Assembly: GCF_910594005.1 (NCBI RefSeq)
Contig: NC_057835.1
Span: 48,322,001 to 48,386,000 of the forward strand
DNA from: Cervus elaphus
Taxonomy: Eukaryota; Chordata; Mammalia; Artiodactyla; Cervidae
Reading direction: 5' to 3'
DNA length: 64,000 nt
Shown: positions 23,300 through 34,622 of the stretch, one piece after another
Layout: each line of letters begins with the position of its first letter
Numbering within the stretch: the stretch's first letter is position 1
Translations under genes and position numbers: made by a program
The notes under the pieces: generated by a model
What the model saw: only the letters and a program-made list of their open reading frames with translations
What the model was told of the DNA's origin: nothing
Database searches by the model: none

Positions 23300-24560
23300 T
23301 CCACAAATTATCAGTGCTGTGTGCCAGGCACTGTTCTGAAGTGTGGGATTCTTTGTGAAATAAAAAAGATCTTTGCCCTTGAGAAGGCTGTAAGCTGGTG
23401 GGAAGAAACAGATAATAAACAAAAGACCAAGTTAACTCTGGTACTTGCTATGGAGATGGAAACAGTGGAACAAGGTAATGAGTTCTGGAAGCTGGAGGGG
23501 ACAGTGTTGCATTTCTAATTAGGGGAGATTGGGCAGGACTATTAGAAAGGTAGTATTGAAACAAAGGCTTGAAGGAAGTGAGGGAATTAGCTGCCTGTAA
23601 GTATCTGGGGGAAGACCAGGCAAAACAGTTTCAGGCAAAACAGTGAGTATAGTTGGCATGTGTGAGTAACAGCAAGAAAGTGTAGCGGAAGCGCATGTTT
23701 TAGAAAAAAGTAATGAAGGTGGTGTCACAGATTTAGGTACTCAGATTGCTCGAGGTTGTGTTGAACATGTAAAGATTTAAAATAAGGGCAGGGGGAAAGC
23801 AAAATGCTCTGTTAGGTGCATTGGGTACCTTGATGAAGTAATCTAGATGTGGCATAATAGTGTTTCTAATCATGATTGTATCAGTGTTGGTGATGAAAAG
23901 AGAAGTGGAGTCTGCATATAATGGAAGGTAGACCCCTCAAGTTTCCCCAATAGATGAGACATGGACTACGAGAGAAAGGCATCCATGATTAATCCAAGAT
24001 TCAGGGTTTCAGCAACAGGAAGCAGGCTGTCTCTCTCAGATGAGCTGTAGACAGCAGTCTGGGTAGGAAGAACAGGAGGTCATTTTTGGATGAAGTGAAT
24101 TAGACTGTTTGCTAACAAACAAATAATTGTGGAGGGAAAGGAGGGAAGAGGTGGGGATCAGGTTAGATGTAAACACATAAACTCTGTGTGGTTAAGAAAA
24201 AAACAGTTGTGTAGTACTCTATTCCCATTGACTATATAACAGGGCAAGCATGTAATAAATGCTTTATAAATTTTTCTTGAATAAACAAAAACTCAGCATA
24301 TCAAAAAAAGAAAATGTTTACTAGATATGCAAATAGAACTGTGAAGTCATCAGTTATACAGTTTGAAGAGAAGTTAGGCCTGGAGATATGATTTGGGATT
24401 CATCATATACCAAAATTAAAAAAAAAAAAAAAAGGACATGTGATCCCATGGAGAGCCCCAGTATGATGTGTGAACTGGAATTAAGTCCAGCAGGTAGTAA
24501 AATTTGTCTTGAATTGCTCCAAAAGTAGGACTCAAAAAGCAGTGAGAAAGATGATGGAGG
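23300..24560 (+). repeat. long ancient interspersed repeat, copy B
   Basis: Shares order and phrasing with copy A at 15635: CTGTGTGCCAGGCACTGTTC, TATTGAAACAAAGGCTTGAAG, TTGATGAAGTAATCTAGATG, TTAGGCCTGGAGATATGATT and CATGGAGAGCCCCAGTATG. Poly(A) at about 24418-24433 interrupts it. Edges uncertain. Confidence 0.5.
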
Positions 24561-26672
24561 TCTGACTTTGGCTTTGATACAAAAAACCATTTGATATATT
24601 TGATACAAAAGACTACTGCTTATAGACCTGAAATAATAGCACCTTTCACAGGACACATTTTCTAATGCTGCAAACTTTCAGAGAGAATCTTGAATCTAGA
24701 TTGCAGTTTTCTCAGATCTAGGTTTCTCTAGATCTGTGTAGCTTCAAAAAAAAAAAAGAGAAAAAAAATGTAGTAATTATTTTCAGGTACAGGATTGACA
24801 TTTGATCTTTATGTATTCAAGTGAGGTTATTTATACACACACACACACCCCCTTGATATATCCATCCTGATCCAGGTTTCTGGTCACCATTTCAGATGTC
24901 TTATAGTGGATTGGACTCTTGCCTTGAGTTTAAACTTGAACCTACCATTTAGATTCCTTCAGATTTTCAGTTTCTATAGTTCAGATCATTTTGGAAGGAA
25001 AAAAGGCCATCAAAAATTTAATATGGACAAGTTAAAGGAAAACAACTATGTCAAGCCAAACATCTTTTTCTTTTTTTTCTTTAATGGCACCACCATGATG
25101 ATGCCTTAAAATAGTGATTCTCAAGCTTTTAGTTCCAGGACACTAGTATACTTTTTAAAGTTATTGAGGACCTCAAATACCTTTTCTTTACATGGATGGT
25201 GCAGATATGGGAGAATAACCAAATGCCCTATTTAATAATGATCTCAAATGATGGCCTGAAACCTGCAAAATTAATGTTGATAAAAAATCTGCTTCAGTAT
25301 CAGAAGAGTGTTAATTTGACAGAAATTCATTTAAAGAAGATGCAAAGTTTTAGAACTTTCCCCTAAGTTCAGTACAAGTCATTGATATGACTAAGTAATA
25401 GTGAAGGTTTAGACTTAATAACACATTTCATTTTTGTAGTCACCACATTTAGGACACTACTTTGTGAAGGGAATAGTAACAAGCTACAATACTTGGTGGA
25501 GGAGACTGGAAAGTAACAGGTCTGAAACAGATTCCCCATGAAGAGCTGTTGAAGGAATTAGTCAATGCCACACTGTATACTTGGAAAAAATGACTGAATT
25601 TGCGTAGCCGCTACTGCTAGTTAGAGGTGTTACACTGCTCAGAAGAGATGAGCACCACAGTTAGAAAGCATACAGTGATTCAGGTGATAACTGAAGCAGT
25701 AGTCAATGTCGGAAAATGTGAATGAAAGGAGTCTTTCATTCGTTCAAGAGGAAAAATGTTTGACTTTTACCTGGAAACTTTCTAGCAGTGAAATATCTTC
25801 TCTTGGGGAGGCAGATGTTTAAGAGCTTCATTCCCATAAGATATTTTGGTTTAAACCTGAGAAGGACCTAGTGGATCCCATAAACTACCCGGGGAATAAA
25901 ATATAATAGAAGAGATACCTTTTAAATTTGTCTAATCACATTTTTCCCTTGAAAGAGTGAAGGTGGCCAAAGAGGGCATTATTAGTACTTAAAAATTACT
26001 TAATTTAAATGCCAAGTATTCTGTGAACTAGCCCATCCTTCTTGATAACTAAAGGCACTTTTTGGTAAATGAGCATAAAAACTGCTAGAACAGACATTAA
26101 TGGGTTATTGTGTGAGTAAACATGTTTGTCCCTCCTCCCCTCTCTTCCTTCCTTTCTCTAATCTTGAGTAAGATTACACAATGGAAGACGATAAAAGAGA
26201 AGATCTGAAGCTAAAGAAAAGACATTACAAGATGGTAAGAGAGGAAGAAGCAATTTTAGATTTACAAATACCTGCAGCATCTCATTATAAGCAAGTATGT
26301 TTACCACTTTCTGATATTTGGCCATAAAGCTTTCTTTGTCCTGCCAATGGCAGTAAACAGTCTTTGCTTTCTCTAATTTTCCCAATCAACCCACTGGGCT
26401 TCATGTAAGCTGAACTCATTAAGAGTTTGCATAGCCATTAGGGGCTTAAAATTTCAGCATTTTTTTTATAAATCAAAACCCAGTAAATTTAAAAAAAAGA
26501 ACTTATATTGCAAAACAAATAAGGGATAACTGAATTATAAGATAAAATTTAGCTTTAGAAGTATTTTGTAACTTGTTCTTTCAATATCAAACTCCTTTAA
26601 AGCATTTTTTATTATTTAGCAGAAATGCCACACATTTACCTTAAACAACATATAACTTAAGAATTTTTTCTA
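24561..26672. other. intron with possible old DNA-transposon piece
   Basis: ATAGTGATTCTCAAGCTTTTAG followed by TTATTGAGGACCTCAAATAC at 25112-25185 looks like the end of an old hAT element, with a possible other end near 25861-25885. Poly(A) at 24746-24757 and (CA)n at 24834-24848. No gene. From 25890 to 26670 I see no recognised repeat. Confidence 0.4.
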
Positions 26673-26957
26673 GAACTTCCTTGGAGGTCCAGTGGTTAAG
26701 AGTCTGTCTGCCAATTCAGGGGATATGGGTTCAATCCCTGGTCCAGGAAGATCCCACATGCCATGGGGCAACTAGCCATGTGCCACAATTAACGAAGACC
26801 GCATGCTCTAGAGTCCATGCTCTGCAGCAAGAGAAGCTACTGCAATGAGAACCCCATGCACCGCAACGAGAGAGTAACCCCCACTCACCACAACTAGAGA
26901 AAGCCTGTGCAGCAGCGGAGATCCAACACAGCCAATAAATGAATAAATTTCTTAAAA
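26673..26957 (+). mobile_element. CHR-2-type ruminant SINE
   Basis: GAACTTCCTTGGAGGTCCAG and TGGTTAAGAGTCTG open the tRNA-derived head; AAGATCCCACATGCCATGG, AACGAAGACCGCATGCTC and GATCCAACACAGCCAATAAA follow. Imperfect flanking repeats (AAGAATTTTTTC, AAGGATTCTTTT) may be its target-site duplication. Confidence 0.88.
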
Positions 26958-28167
26958 AAACAAAAGGATTCTTTTCCAATTAAATGCAAACCAGAAACTA
27001 CTAGAAAACATAGTTGAAATTATGGATTAAAGCAAAATTAAAATGAGAATTTCTTGCAAAAAATAATTTGCAGACAACTTTCTTTAAAAGTCCTTTTAAA
27101 GGACTTTCAGAAATGTCAGGTGTCTTTTGCATAAAGTGAGGTGTCTGTAAAACAGAAAGTGACGGCGTCTGAAATGCACATTCACATTGTCTATAGAAAG
27201 GCCAGGACCAATTCAGAAAGAAAATGCCTGGAATTCTGCATGGTGTCCAGTGCTTAGGGTTTAAGATAACAAACTGCCTCCGGCCTCTTTCAGGGCAGCA
27301 GAATAAACCAAAATTGTCTCCAGGGCTGCAAATCAGAGTATGATGCAGCAGACCTCCTGAGCATGGAGAAAGAAATGGGGCAGGTGTTTTTTCTAATGTT
27401 TGCCTTGGGCAAGATTTTTTTTTTAATTACTTTCTAATAAATATGAAATACTCTCTCTTTGTTTTATGAACTGTTATTTTGGTATAGACTCTTCCTGTGA
27501 GGGGAAATACAGCATATTCAAGAAAATTATCTAATGTTGCGTGTAGGGAGAGGCATGCCTGTTGGGTGGGAGGGGCAAGGAAGTAACACCATGAAGACTG
27601 GACAGCTCTACACCTCCCAGTGGGACAATGTGATTATTGAATAGACTGATGTGTGTTTGTCACATGTTTGCTGTTCCAGATTGCACAGAGAAATAAAGTC
27701 TCAGCTCTTTAAAGAAATCAGGTGATGGCATTGACTCCCCAAGCTTGGTTGCTATTAGGGGCATCATAATGGAGGAGAAGTGGAAGTTGACCTGGGCTGC
27801 TCCACCGGGAAAAGCTGAAGCAAAACAAACAAAAGTCTGCTCTGAGAATGGAGAAGGCAGCTGCAGACCTGGCCGTGGGAGTCACAATGGCTCTTCACAA
27901 GTTAACATGTAGCCAACTAATAACAAGTTCAGATTAGAGCCAAGGCTGAGACAGTTAAATGGGGCCAATACTTACATCACTATCTGAGTAAGAGACAAAC
28001 AGGGCTTATTAACAGTAGGAATTTCTGTCCCTCCCCAGTATATCTGTTATGCCTGTTTACAGGGAGGCATATCCCGATAGGCTCATATAATCTTAAAAAT
28101 GTATGCCTGAAGCTTTACCATCTAAGCAGGTAACGTCAAATTACTGCAGAGTAAGATGAGAGTGTGG
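26958..28167. other. low-repeat intron block
   Basis: No gene or recognised repeat. A 21-bp near-perfect palindrome lies at 27087-27107 and T-rich runs near 27416-27425. Confidence 0.45.
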
Positions 28168-28380
28168 GCTTCCCTGGTGGATCAATGGTAAGGAATTAGC
28201 CTGCCCCTGTAGGAGATGTGGATTCAATCTCTGCATTGGGAAAATCCCCTGGAGAAGGAAATGGTAACCCACTCCAGTATTCTTGCCTGGGAAATCCCAC
28301 GGACAGAAGAACCTAGCAGGCTACAGTCCATGGGGTCACAAAGAGTCAAACACAACTTAGTAACTAAACAACAAGAACTA
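28168..28380 (+). mobile_element. Bov-tA SINE
   Basis: Head GCTTCCCTGGTGGATCAATG, body CACTCCAGTATTCTTGCCTG, end AAGAGTCAAACACAACTTAG and an A/C tail. Confidence 0.92.
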
Positions 28381-29224
28381 AAAGTATAGGGTGAAGGCAA
28401 ATCAAGGCCACACCTGGAGTGTTAGCCTCAGAGCACCTGGATTTATATTAAAAGGAAATTTATCCCACAAGCATACATGATGGGCTGGTGAGGGTGTATT
28501 CTGCATTGACTTGGGATGTTTGGATTCATCTCCTCCTGAATCTCCAGTTGATGGGGCTTGTCTTGGTGCTGAGGGTACTTCATTCCCTAGGAAGTGAGCG
28601 AGTAAAAGAATAACCTCCCAGGAAGTTTGGTATATTGATATGTAAGCAGTTTTACCCTCCTGCTTCTACCTTCCTAATTTACAGCCTTCTGTGACTGGTT
28701 TATAGGCGTTTTCAAAAGATTTGATTAGCTTTACTTGCAAGAAACTTACTAGGGGTTTCAGGGCAATGATGTGTCAGCTATGAACTCATTCAGCTAATCT
28801 GAAGGAAACTTTTTAGAGCAGGAAGGAGCCAGATTCAGAGGTGCTGACTTGTGAAACATGGTGGGAAGTTCATTTCTAGCTAAAAGAGCCAAATCTCTGG
28901 TTTCTTAATCATGTGAGGGAAAGGCAATGACGGGCGGAAAGGAAAAAACTAAACAACAAAACATTAGCTCATTTGCTCTATCCGTGCCAGAGGCCCTTCT
29001 TTCTCATCAAAATTAGGAAAACAGTTGATCTGGTTGATTGGAGGGAAAGGGGCTCCCTGTCTGCGCCCAGAGGCTGTGGAGTGGAAGGAAGAGGCAGACG
29101 AGATTAATTAGGAGCCACATGAGCAGCACACAGTGGGGCTAGAGAAGAGAGGGCTGGACTTCCAATCCACTGCTGATTAAGTAGGCAGGGCTCTGCCCTC
29201 AGACTCGATGAGAATGGTGTCATT
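28381..29224. other. intron, no recognised element
   Basis: No gene, RNA or family recognised. Confidence 0.45.
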
Positions 29225-29700
29225 AATTCATTATGGCTCTATAGAGCATCTATTAAGTTCAGGGTTCTCTGGGAAGCTCAGTTGTCACAGTTCTGTTCTG
29301 AGTGTTTCAGTTGCTAAGGTTGCCATTACCCCAGCACAGTGGTGGAAGAACTGTATATGTTCTTTGTGGATTATATGGGTCAGCAATTGATTTGTTTCTG
29401 CATCAGGGTATCTGGGAGTTTGAACTAAAAGATTTGATTCCTGGTGGCTGGAATAATCTGCAGCTTGTCTACTCATTTGTCTGATGGTTGATAGGTTAGT
29501 GGTGGCTGTCAGCTGAGATCTTATGCTGAGGGATTGGCCAAAACTCCTATATCTGGTCTCTTCATGTGGTCAGGTCTTCCTCACAATATAGTGTCTGGGT
29601 TTCAAAGGTGAGTGCCAGAGAGGTTGAGCCAGGTAGAAGCTGTATCTCTTTCATGATGTAGTCTCAGAAGTCACAGATAGAATCAATCCCACCAGATTCC
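29225..29700. repeat. probable ancient interspersed repeat
   Basis: TTGCTAAGGTTGCCATTACC, GTGGTGGCTGTCAGCTGAG, TCTTCATGTGGTCAGGTCTTCC and ACAGATAGAATCAATCCCACC have the style and order of an old mammalian repeat related to those at 57120 and 57560. Family not named. Confidence 0.5.
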
Positions 29701-30059
29701 ATGGCCCGGCTCCCTATGATCCCTGTCAGAGTTCAGGGGGAGGTACCGTCAACCCCAAATATCCGTGGAGGCATGCCAACCACAATAAATGAAAAGCAGA
29801 TATGTATGTGTGTATGTACATGTATGTGCACATGTAAAATCATCTTTGGAAAAATGGATTCTGCCACTCTTAAGAGTGAAAGAAAAAACTTACCACAGCA
29901 CAAAGCAAAAATTGATATATTTTTTGTGATTATTTTATGTTATGGCCCAAAGAATCATGCAATTGGAAATATACTAATAAAACATAACACCTGAACAGTT
30001 TTCCAAACTTGAATTATCCTGTTTTCACTGTTACCATCCATATTATTGTTTTCTTAATT
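29701..30059. other. intron with TG-rich patch
   Basis: A 97-codon frame starts at 29701 but runs through a TATGTG-rich simple repeat (29801-29840) and has no family resemblance, so I do not call it a gene. Confidence 0.45.
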
Positions 30060-30640
30060 TTTTCTTGAAATTCACCTGTTTTTTACTGAAGTAAGTTGAT
30101 GTACAGTATCATAAATTACAGGTGTATAATAGAGTGATTCACAATTTTTAGAGATTATTCTCCTTCTATAGTTGTTATAAAATATTGGCTACATTCCCCA
30201 TGTTGTACCATATATCCTTGTTTCTTGTTTTATACCTATTTTCCTCTTCCTCCCGTACCCCTATATTGCTCCTGCCCTCTTTTCTCTCCCCGCTGGTAAC
30301 TACTAAGTTGTTCTCTACATCTGTGAGCCTGCTTCTTTGTCATTACAGCCACAAGTTTGTTTTATTTTTAGATTCTACCTATAAGTGATATCTAGTGATA
30401 AGAAAAAGTATTTGTGTTTCTCTTTCTGACTTATTTCACTTAGCATAATGCCTTCAATGTCTATCTGTGTTGCTGCAAATGGCAAATTTTCGTTATTTTT
30501 TATGACTGAGTAGTATTCCATTGTATGTATATATGTATGTATCTGTCTGTTTCTGTGTATGTGTGTATATGTATACACATCTTCTTTATCCATTAATCAG
30601 CTTCTGTATCTTGGCAATTGTAAATAATGATCCAGGTTTT
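30060..30640 (-). mobile_element. L1 3' end, minus orientation
   Basis: Reverse-complemented L1: TACAGGTGTATAATAGAGTG, GATTCTACCTATAAGTGATAT, TTTCACTTAGCATAATGCC, GTGTTGCTGCAAATGGC and CTGAGTAGTATTCCATTGTA, followed by a TATG-rich simple repeat. Confidence 0.82.
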
Positions 30641-31339
30641 TTTAACTCAAATTTGTTTTAAAAGCAAAGATTTAGGGTAACCTTAAATATAAAAAATAAT
30701 AAAGCAGAGCAGTTATTATGTGCTAGATGACAGTTCTGCTTTCTGATGACAGTTCTGAGGCTGAAGGAAGCCCTATTTTTGTCAAAGATCATGTCAGTGT
30801 GTGTTGTAAGATATTAAATGTATTAAATAACACTTATACAAAATCAAGGCTCTCCCCTTGCCATAATCTGAAAGTGTAAAGGAAAATGAAAGACATGTTA
30901 GTGATATTTAAGGCCAGGTCTGTGTACCATCCAGCATCCTTTAAAGAGCCACCTATATTAAAATCCTGATCCAGAATGCAAACAGTGATTCAGAATGATT
31001 GAAAAAAAAAAAAAAAGCTATAGCTAGTTAAGCTTCCATCACCTCTCAGCCAAGTTCCTGGGGTCTGTGAGGAAGATGGGCCTTTAACACCATTGATTAT
31101 TGTTAATGAATGAATGTACTTGTAACCTGCCATTCGTCCACCTCTCTGTTTTGTTTCATAAACCTCCCTGAAAGAGCCAGTGAACAATAAAAGACCTCAG
31201 CTGGTTGGCTTCTACATGGAGCCTAGCTACAGCCATTATCTTATTACCATTCCCACATGCTGATGGAATTGACTTTTTCCCTTACCTACTGTGCATAATT
31301 AATTCCTAGACTTTACAGGACCGCCCTACATCCAGGCCC
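30641..31339. other. intron with poly(A) run
   Basis: Poly(A) at about 31001-31016. No gene or confident family. Confidence 0.45.
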
Positions 31340-31384
31340 ACTTGCATACTTCTTTTTTTTTTTTTTTTTACTTGCATACTTCTT
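31340..31384 (-). mobile_element. tail-only retrotransposition footprint
   Basis: A perfect direct repeat ACTTGCATACTTCTT (31340-31354 and 31370-31384) flanks nothing but a run of T. That is the footprint expected of a retrotransposed poly(A) tail inserted on the minus strand with no element body. Confidence 0.7.
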
Positions 31385-31777
31385 AGTATACAAGTATCTA
31401 AATCCTATAATGTTCCTAAAATAAGTATTAGCACCTGCTGGGGCCAGTTATCCTAGGTCCTAGAGATATTGGAGGATAGTGAGAAATCGACACTGTCTTA
31501 GAATATGGAGAAAGGTCATTTGGGGGCAGCTGTTTCACCCCCAAAAGTTAATCAGTTACTTAGTAATCCAGTTGTCTTGTTGTTAGAGTAGTCATCAGAA
31601 AACCCTGCTTCCTGGGGACTTTCCCCAACAGAGAGAACTCAAGAATAGGTGTAATTTTCATGGCTTTCTCCACCTGGACCTTTTCTTCCTGGTTTTCAGG
31701 GGTATGAAGACCATTAAAGGAGGACAAGAGTCAGATATGTATCTTCAGGGAATCCAGCCTGTAGCTTTGACAGTGAT
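31385..31777. other. intron, no recognised element
   Basis: No gene or family recognised. Confidence 0.45.
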
Positions 31778-31975
31778 CCCCAATGTTTTTGATACCAGGG
31801 ACCTATTTCATGGAAGATAATTTTCCTACAGACCAGTGTTGGGCAGGGATGGTTTCTGGATGATTCAAGTGCATTACATTTACTGTGCACTTTGTTTCTA
31901 AGCTAATGCTGCTGCTGGTCTGACAGGAGGTGCTCCTCTGTGGTCTGGGGGTTGGGGACCCCTGCTTTACCACAC
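31778..31975. mobile_element. hAT-Charlie element, MER1-like
   Basis: CAGTGATCCCCAATGTTTTTG, ATACCAGGGACCTATTTCATG, GACAGGAGGTGCTCCTC and GGGGGTTGGGGACCCCTGC are the diagnostic ends and interior of this family. The inverted ends (AGTGATCCCCAA, TTGGGGACCCCT) are visible. It stops about 80 bp before the SAMD12 exon. Confidence 0.85.
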
Positions 31976-32028
31976 GACAGGACTTCCGACAGTAGTGCCT
32001 CTCTAGGCATGGGACTGGTGTTAACAGA

Positions 32029-32053
32029 CCTTCTTTTCCTTCTTTATTTACAG
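32029..32053 (+). promoter_or_regulatory. 3' splice site of the SAMD12 exon
   Basis: A pyrimidine-rich tract (CCTTCTTTTCCTTCTTTATTT) is followed directly by ACAG and the exon. The tract is short of purines for about 20 bases, as expected of a strong acceptor. A hAT-type repeat ends about 80 bp upstream, so any branch point must sit in the short unique spacer or in the repeat's edge. Confidence 0.8.
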
Positions 32054-32183
32054 TCAGCTACGGTGAAGCTGTCAAAACCAGTGGCCCTGTGGACCCAGCA
32101 GGATGTCTGCAAGTGGCTGAAGAAACATTGTCCAAATCAGTATCAGATCTACAGTGAATCATTCAAACAGCACGACATAACTG
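32054..32183 (+). CDS. SAMD12: SAMD12 internal exon, N-terminal part of the SAM domain
   Basis: This 130-bp exon is the only host coding sequence I can support. Read in phase 0 it gives 43 complete codons beginning SATVKLSKPVALWTQQDV and ending FKQHDIT, plus the first base of a split Gly codon, so it leaves in phase 1. The translation matches the human SAMD12 protein as I remember it, including the SAM helix DVCKWLKKHC and the YQIYSESF stretch. SAM domains are small five-helix protein-interaction modules; SAMD12's own biochemical role is poorly known. The acceptor is a pyrimidine-rich tract ending TTTACAG (AG at 32052-32053) and the donor is G|GTAAAGT (GT at 32184). There are no frameshifts or stops. 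The rest of the SAM domain must lie on the next exon, which I do not see here. It is probably the third coding exon; that number is from memory. An ATG-initiated frame at 31940-32257 runs through it but ignores both splice sites and is not a gene. Confidence 0.93.
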
Positions 32184-32190
32184 GTAAAGT
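32184..32190 (+). promoter_or_regulatory. 5' splice site of the SAMD12 exon
   Basis: The donor reads G|GTAAAGT, close to the vertebrate consensus. It interrupts a Gly codon after its first base, consistent with the SAM domain continuing on the next exon. Confidence 0.85.
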
Positions 32191-32943
32191 ATGCAGTATC
32201 CGAAATAACTCAGTCCCTCTCCCCATCTCGATGGCCTTTCCCACACCCTCACAATGAAAAAGCATCTTCCTGCTGAAATTTTCTGGCCTGAGTTTACTTT
32301 AAAAGGGGTGATAAATTCCAGATCCAGGCACGCCACTGCAACTTAACAAGCAAATGTGGTTATTACAGGGAGCCATGGGTTTTGAGTGTCCAATATAAAT
32401 GTATGTGGTAATCAGGGTTAAGGGGTGGGAGGATTCTAGAGAAAATAAGAGTGTTGCAGTCCTTGAGAAAAGAAAGGGAGGAAGTCTTTCAAATGAGCTT
32501 GGTTACAGGATCCGTAGGTAGATGTTTTTAGTAGAAAAGATTTCTGAATGGGAAAATTCTGGAGTGAGTATAATACTACTAACTCACTGCCCCTGAGATG
32601 AATACCTTCAAAGCACAAATTAAGCCTCCGTTTAGATCAAGGGGCTTTAAGTATTGTATGTGGAAGTCGAGAAGCACTTGGCAGCAGGAAATACGACAGT
32701 ATAATGAACTGTAAAAGCCTGTAGGATCGTGGCTCTCAGCTGGAGAATGGGGTGGGTGAGAGGAAGCTGATGGGTCCACAGGGACGCTCATCAGGGTCAG
32801 GGGGTCTTTTGCAGGCCTCACCCATTCCTCCCACCCTTCTCTTTTCAAACTCTGTAATGAAAGGCCAGAGAAACATGTTCTGTGCACCAAAACTGTGCTT
32901 CAGGGGGGATAAAGTTGACAAGTCCTGATTTCAGTCCAGATCT
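32191..32943. other. intron downstream of the SAM exon, unique
   Basis: No repeat or gene recognised. The minus-strand frame of 103 codons at 32579-32890 has no splice context or family and is rejected. Confidence 0.5.
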
Positions 32944-33096
32944 GTAGCCCGCCAGGCTTCTCTGTCCATGGGATTATCCAGGCAAGAATACTGGAGTTGG
33001 TTACCATGCCTTTCTACAGAGGAGCTTCCTGACCCAGGGATCGAACCCAGATCTCCCGCATTGCAGGCAGATTCTTTACCGTCTGAGCCACCAGAG
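32944..33096 (-). mobile_element. Bov-tA SINE, 3'-truncated
   Basis: TGTAGCCCGCCAGGCTTCTC to TCTGAGCCACCAGAGA. The usual AGTCGTGTCCGACTCTT block is missing from its left side, so the element lost its 3' end. Confidence 0.9.
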
Positions 33097-33394
33097 ATCT
33101 TTCTTAATGTTTGTCTGATAGTAATAGCAAAGCCTTTTTTCGTTATGTATTTGAAAGTAGTGCTACCTTTTATTAGGGGTAGGAATTCTGTGATACCCTT
33201 GAGGGAAGGGTAAGCATTTACAATGGTTTGAAGAGGGTGAGTATTATACCCCTCAGAAATAAAGATCTCATGCTTCAATGCTTATGAAGTAAATGACACC
33301 ACTTACAAAGGCTTTATGCTAAGTGGCGTGTTGCAAACAGCTGTCATATTGCTTTTGGTCTCCATGGACACCTCTGTTGGTAGATCTCAAACTT

Positions 33395-33535
33395 CTTGGG
33401 ATTTTGGTCAAACTCTTTAACCTAGGCAAGTTATTCAACCTCACTTATTCATCTCCTGAATGGAGATAATAATAATAATACCTGTTTCAGAGAGTTGTTT
33501 TGAAGATTAAATGAAATGGTATAATAAACCACTGG
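33395..33535 (+). repeat. MIR SINE relic
   Basis: AACCTAGGCAAGTTATTCAACC, ATCTCCTGAATGGAGATAAT and AGAGTTGTTTTGAAGATTAAA follow MIR order. Includes an (AAT)n run at about 33467-33480. Confidence 0.75.
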
Positions 33536-34039
33536 CTATTTATTGACACCTGCATACCTATTCTTCATGTCAAAACTCATCTGAATATATCTAAAATCAC
33601 ACTACTACTTCATTCTGAGGGCAGCCTGTTTTCTGGCAAGCAAAGAAAGCAGGGGATTATTGGGGGACTTAAGAGAGAATGATTTCAGATTAACATTTGG
33701 CACACATCTTTTTGACATTCACCTGTTTGAGACAGACTACTTTTGTCCCCTGATCTCTGACCCCTGCCTCTCCAAGGGTGAATGTAAACTACCCAAATGA
33801 CCACAGGTGCCAAGTGGCCAGAAGATAGCTCTCCGGACTTAAGCCAGCCTGCAGTTACCAGCCCTGTGGTGCGGGAAGCTCCAGGAATCTTAGTGCCCTT
33901 GTAGACTCTGATAAACCTAGGCAAAGAGGGTTGTGAAAAATCAAGACATGATGGCAGAGAAAACCTCAACAACTGATGCAGTCTGTAGAGTGTCTTAGAG
34001 TGAGGGTTGGGCGGTAGTTACACGTCCCAGGTCAGTGCC
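33536..34039. other. intron, no recognised element
   Basis: No gene or family recognised. Confidence 0.45.
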
Positions 34040-34200
34040 CAGACTTGCAGCTTAGCAGTGTGATTCTGTGAAGGTGACTTGGTGTACTTCGGCTTTCTTT
34101 ATCCATAAACAGGAGCTGATGGTAGTACCTGCCTCAAAGTGTTGCTGTGAAAGTACTTCATGGTCACAGTAATCACACAGTAAATGCTAGCCACTGCTGT
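34040..34200 (+). repeat. MIR SINE relic
   Basis: GCAGTGTGATTCTGTGAAGG, TTTCTTTATCCATAAACAGG, CCTGCCTCAAAGTGTTGCTG and CACACAGTAAATGCTAGCC. Confidence 0.65.
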
Positions 34201-34344
34201 CTTCCTCAGTGCTGCTCTGCTTTCTATGAAAACAAACCACACCCATAAACACTGCTGAATTCATCCATCTTTATTATCCTAAAAATTGTAATGAGCACCT
34301 AAGGTTGGTGGTTGGGATCTGGGCTGGTAATATTCTGTTCTTGT

Positions 34345-34622
34345 TTGCTGCTGCTGCTGCGAAGTCGCTTCAGTCGTGTCTGACTCTGTGTGACCCCAGA
34401 GATAGCAGCCCACCAGGCTCCCCCGTCCCTGGGATTCTCCAGGCAAGAACACTGGAGTGGGTTGCCATTTCCTTCTCCAATGCATGAAAGTGAAAAGTGA
34501 AAGTGAAGCTGCTCAGTCGTGTCCAACTCTTAGCTATCCTATGGACTGCAGCCTGCCAGGCACCTCCATCCATGGGATTTTTCAGGCAAGAGTACTGGAG
34601 TGGGGTGCCATTGCCTTCTCCA
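34345..34622 (-). mobile_element. Bov-A2 dimeric SINE with CTG repeat
   Basis: Two BovA units in tandem joined by GCATGAAAGTGAAAAGTGAA. The left edge is (GCT)n running into GCGAAGTCGCTTCAGTCG. Flanking repeats GTTCTTGT (34337-34344) and GTTCATGT (34623-34630) differ at one base. Confidence 0.94.

Noticed and set aside
31940..32257. 105-codon open frame containing the SAM exon, read as a small gene
   Set aside because: It starts in intronic sequence, runs through both splice sites and stops in the next intron. Only 32054-32183 is coding.
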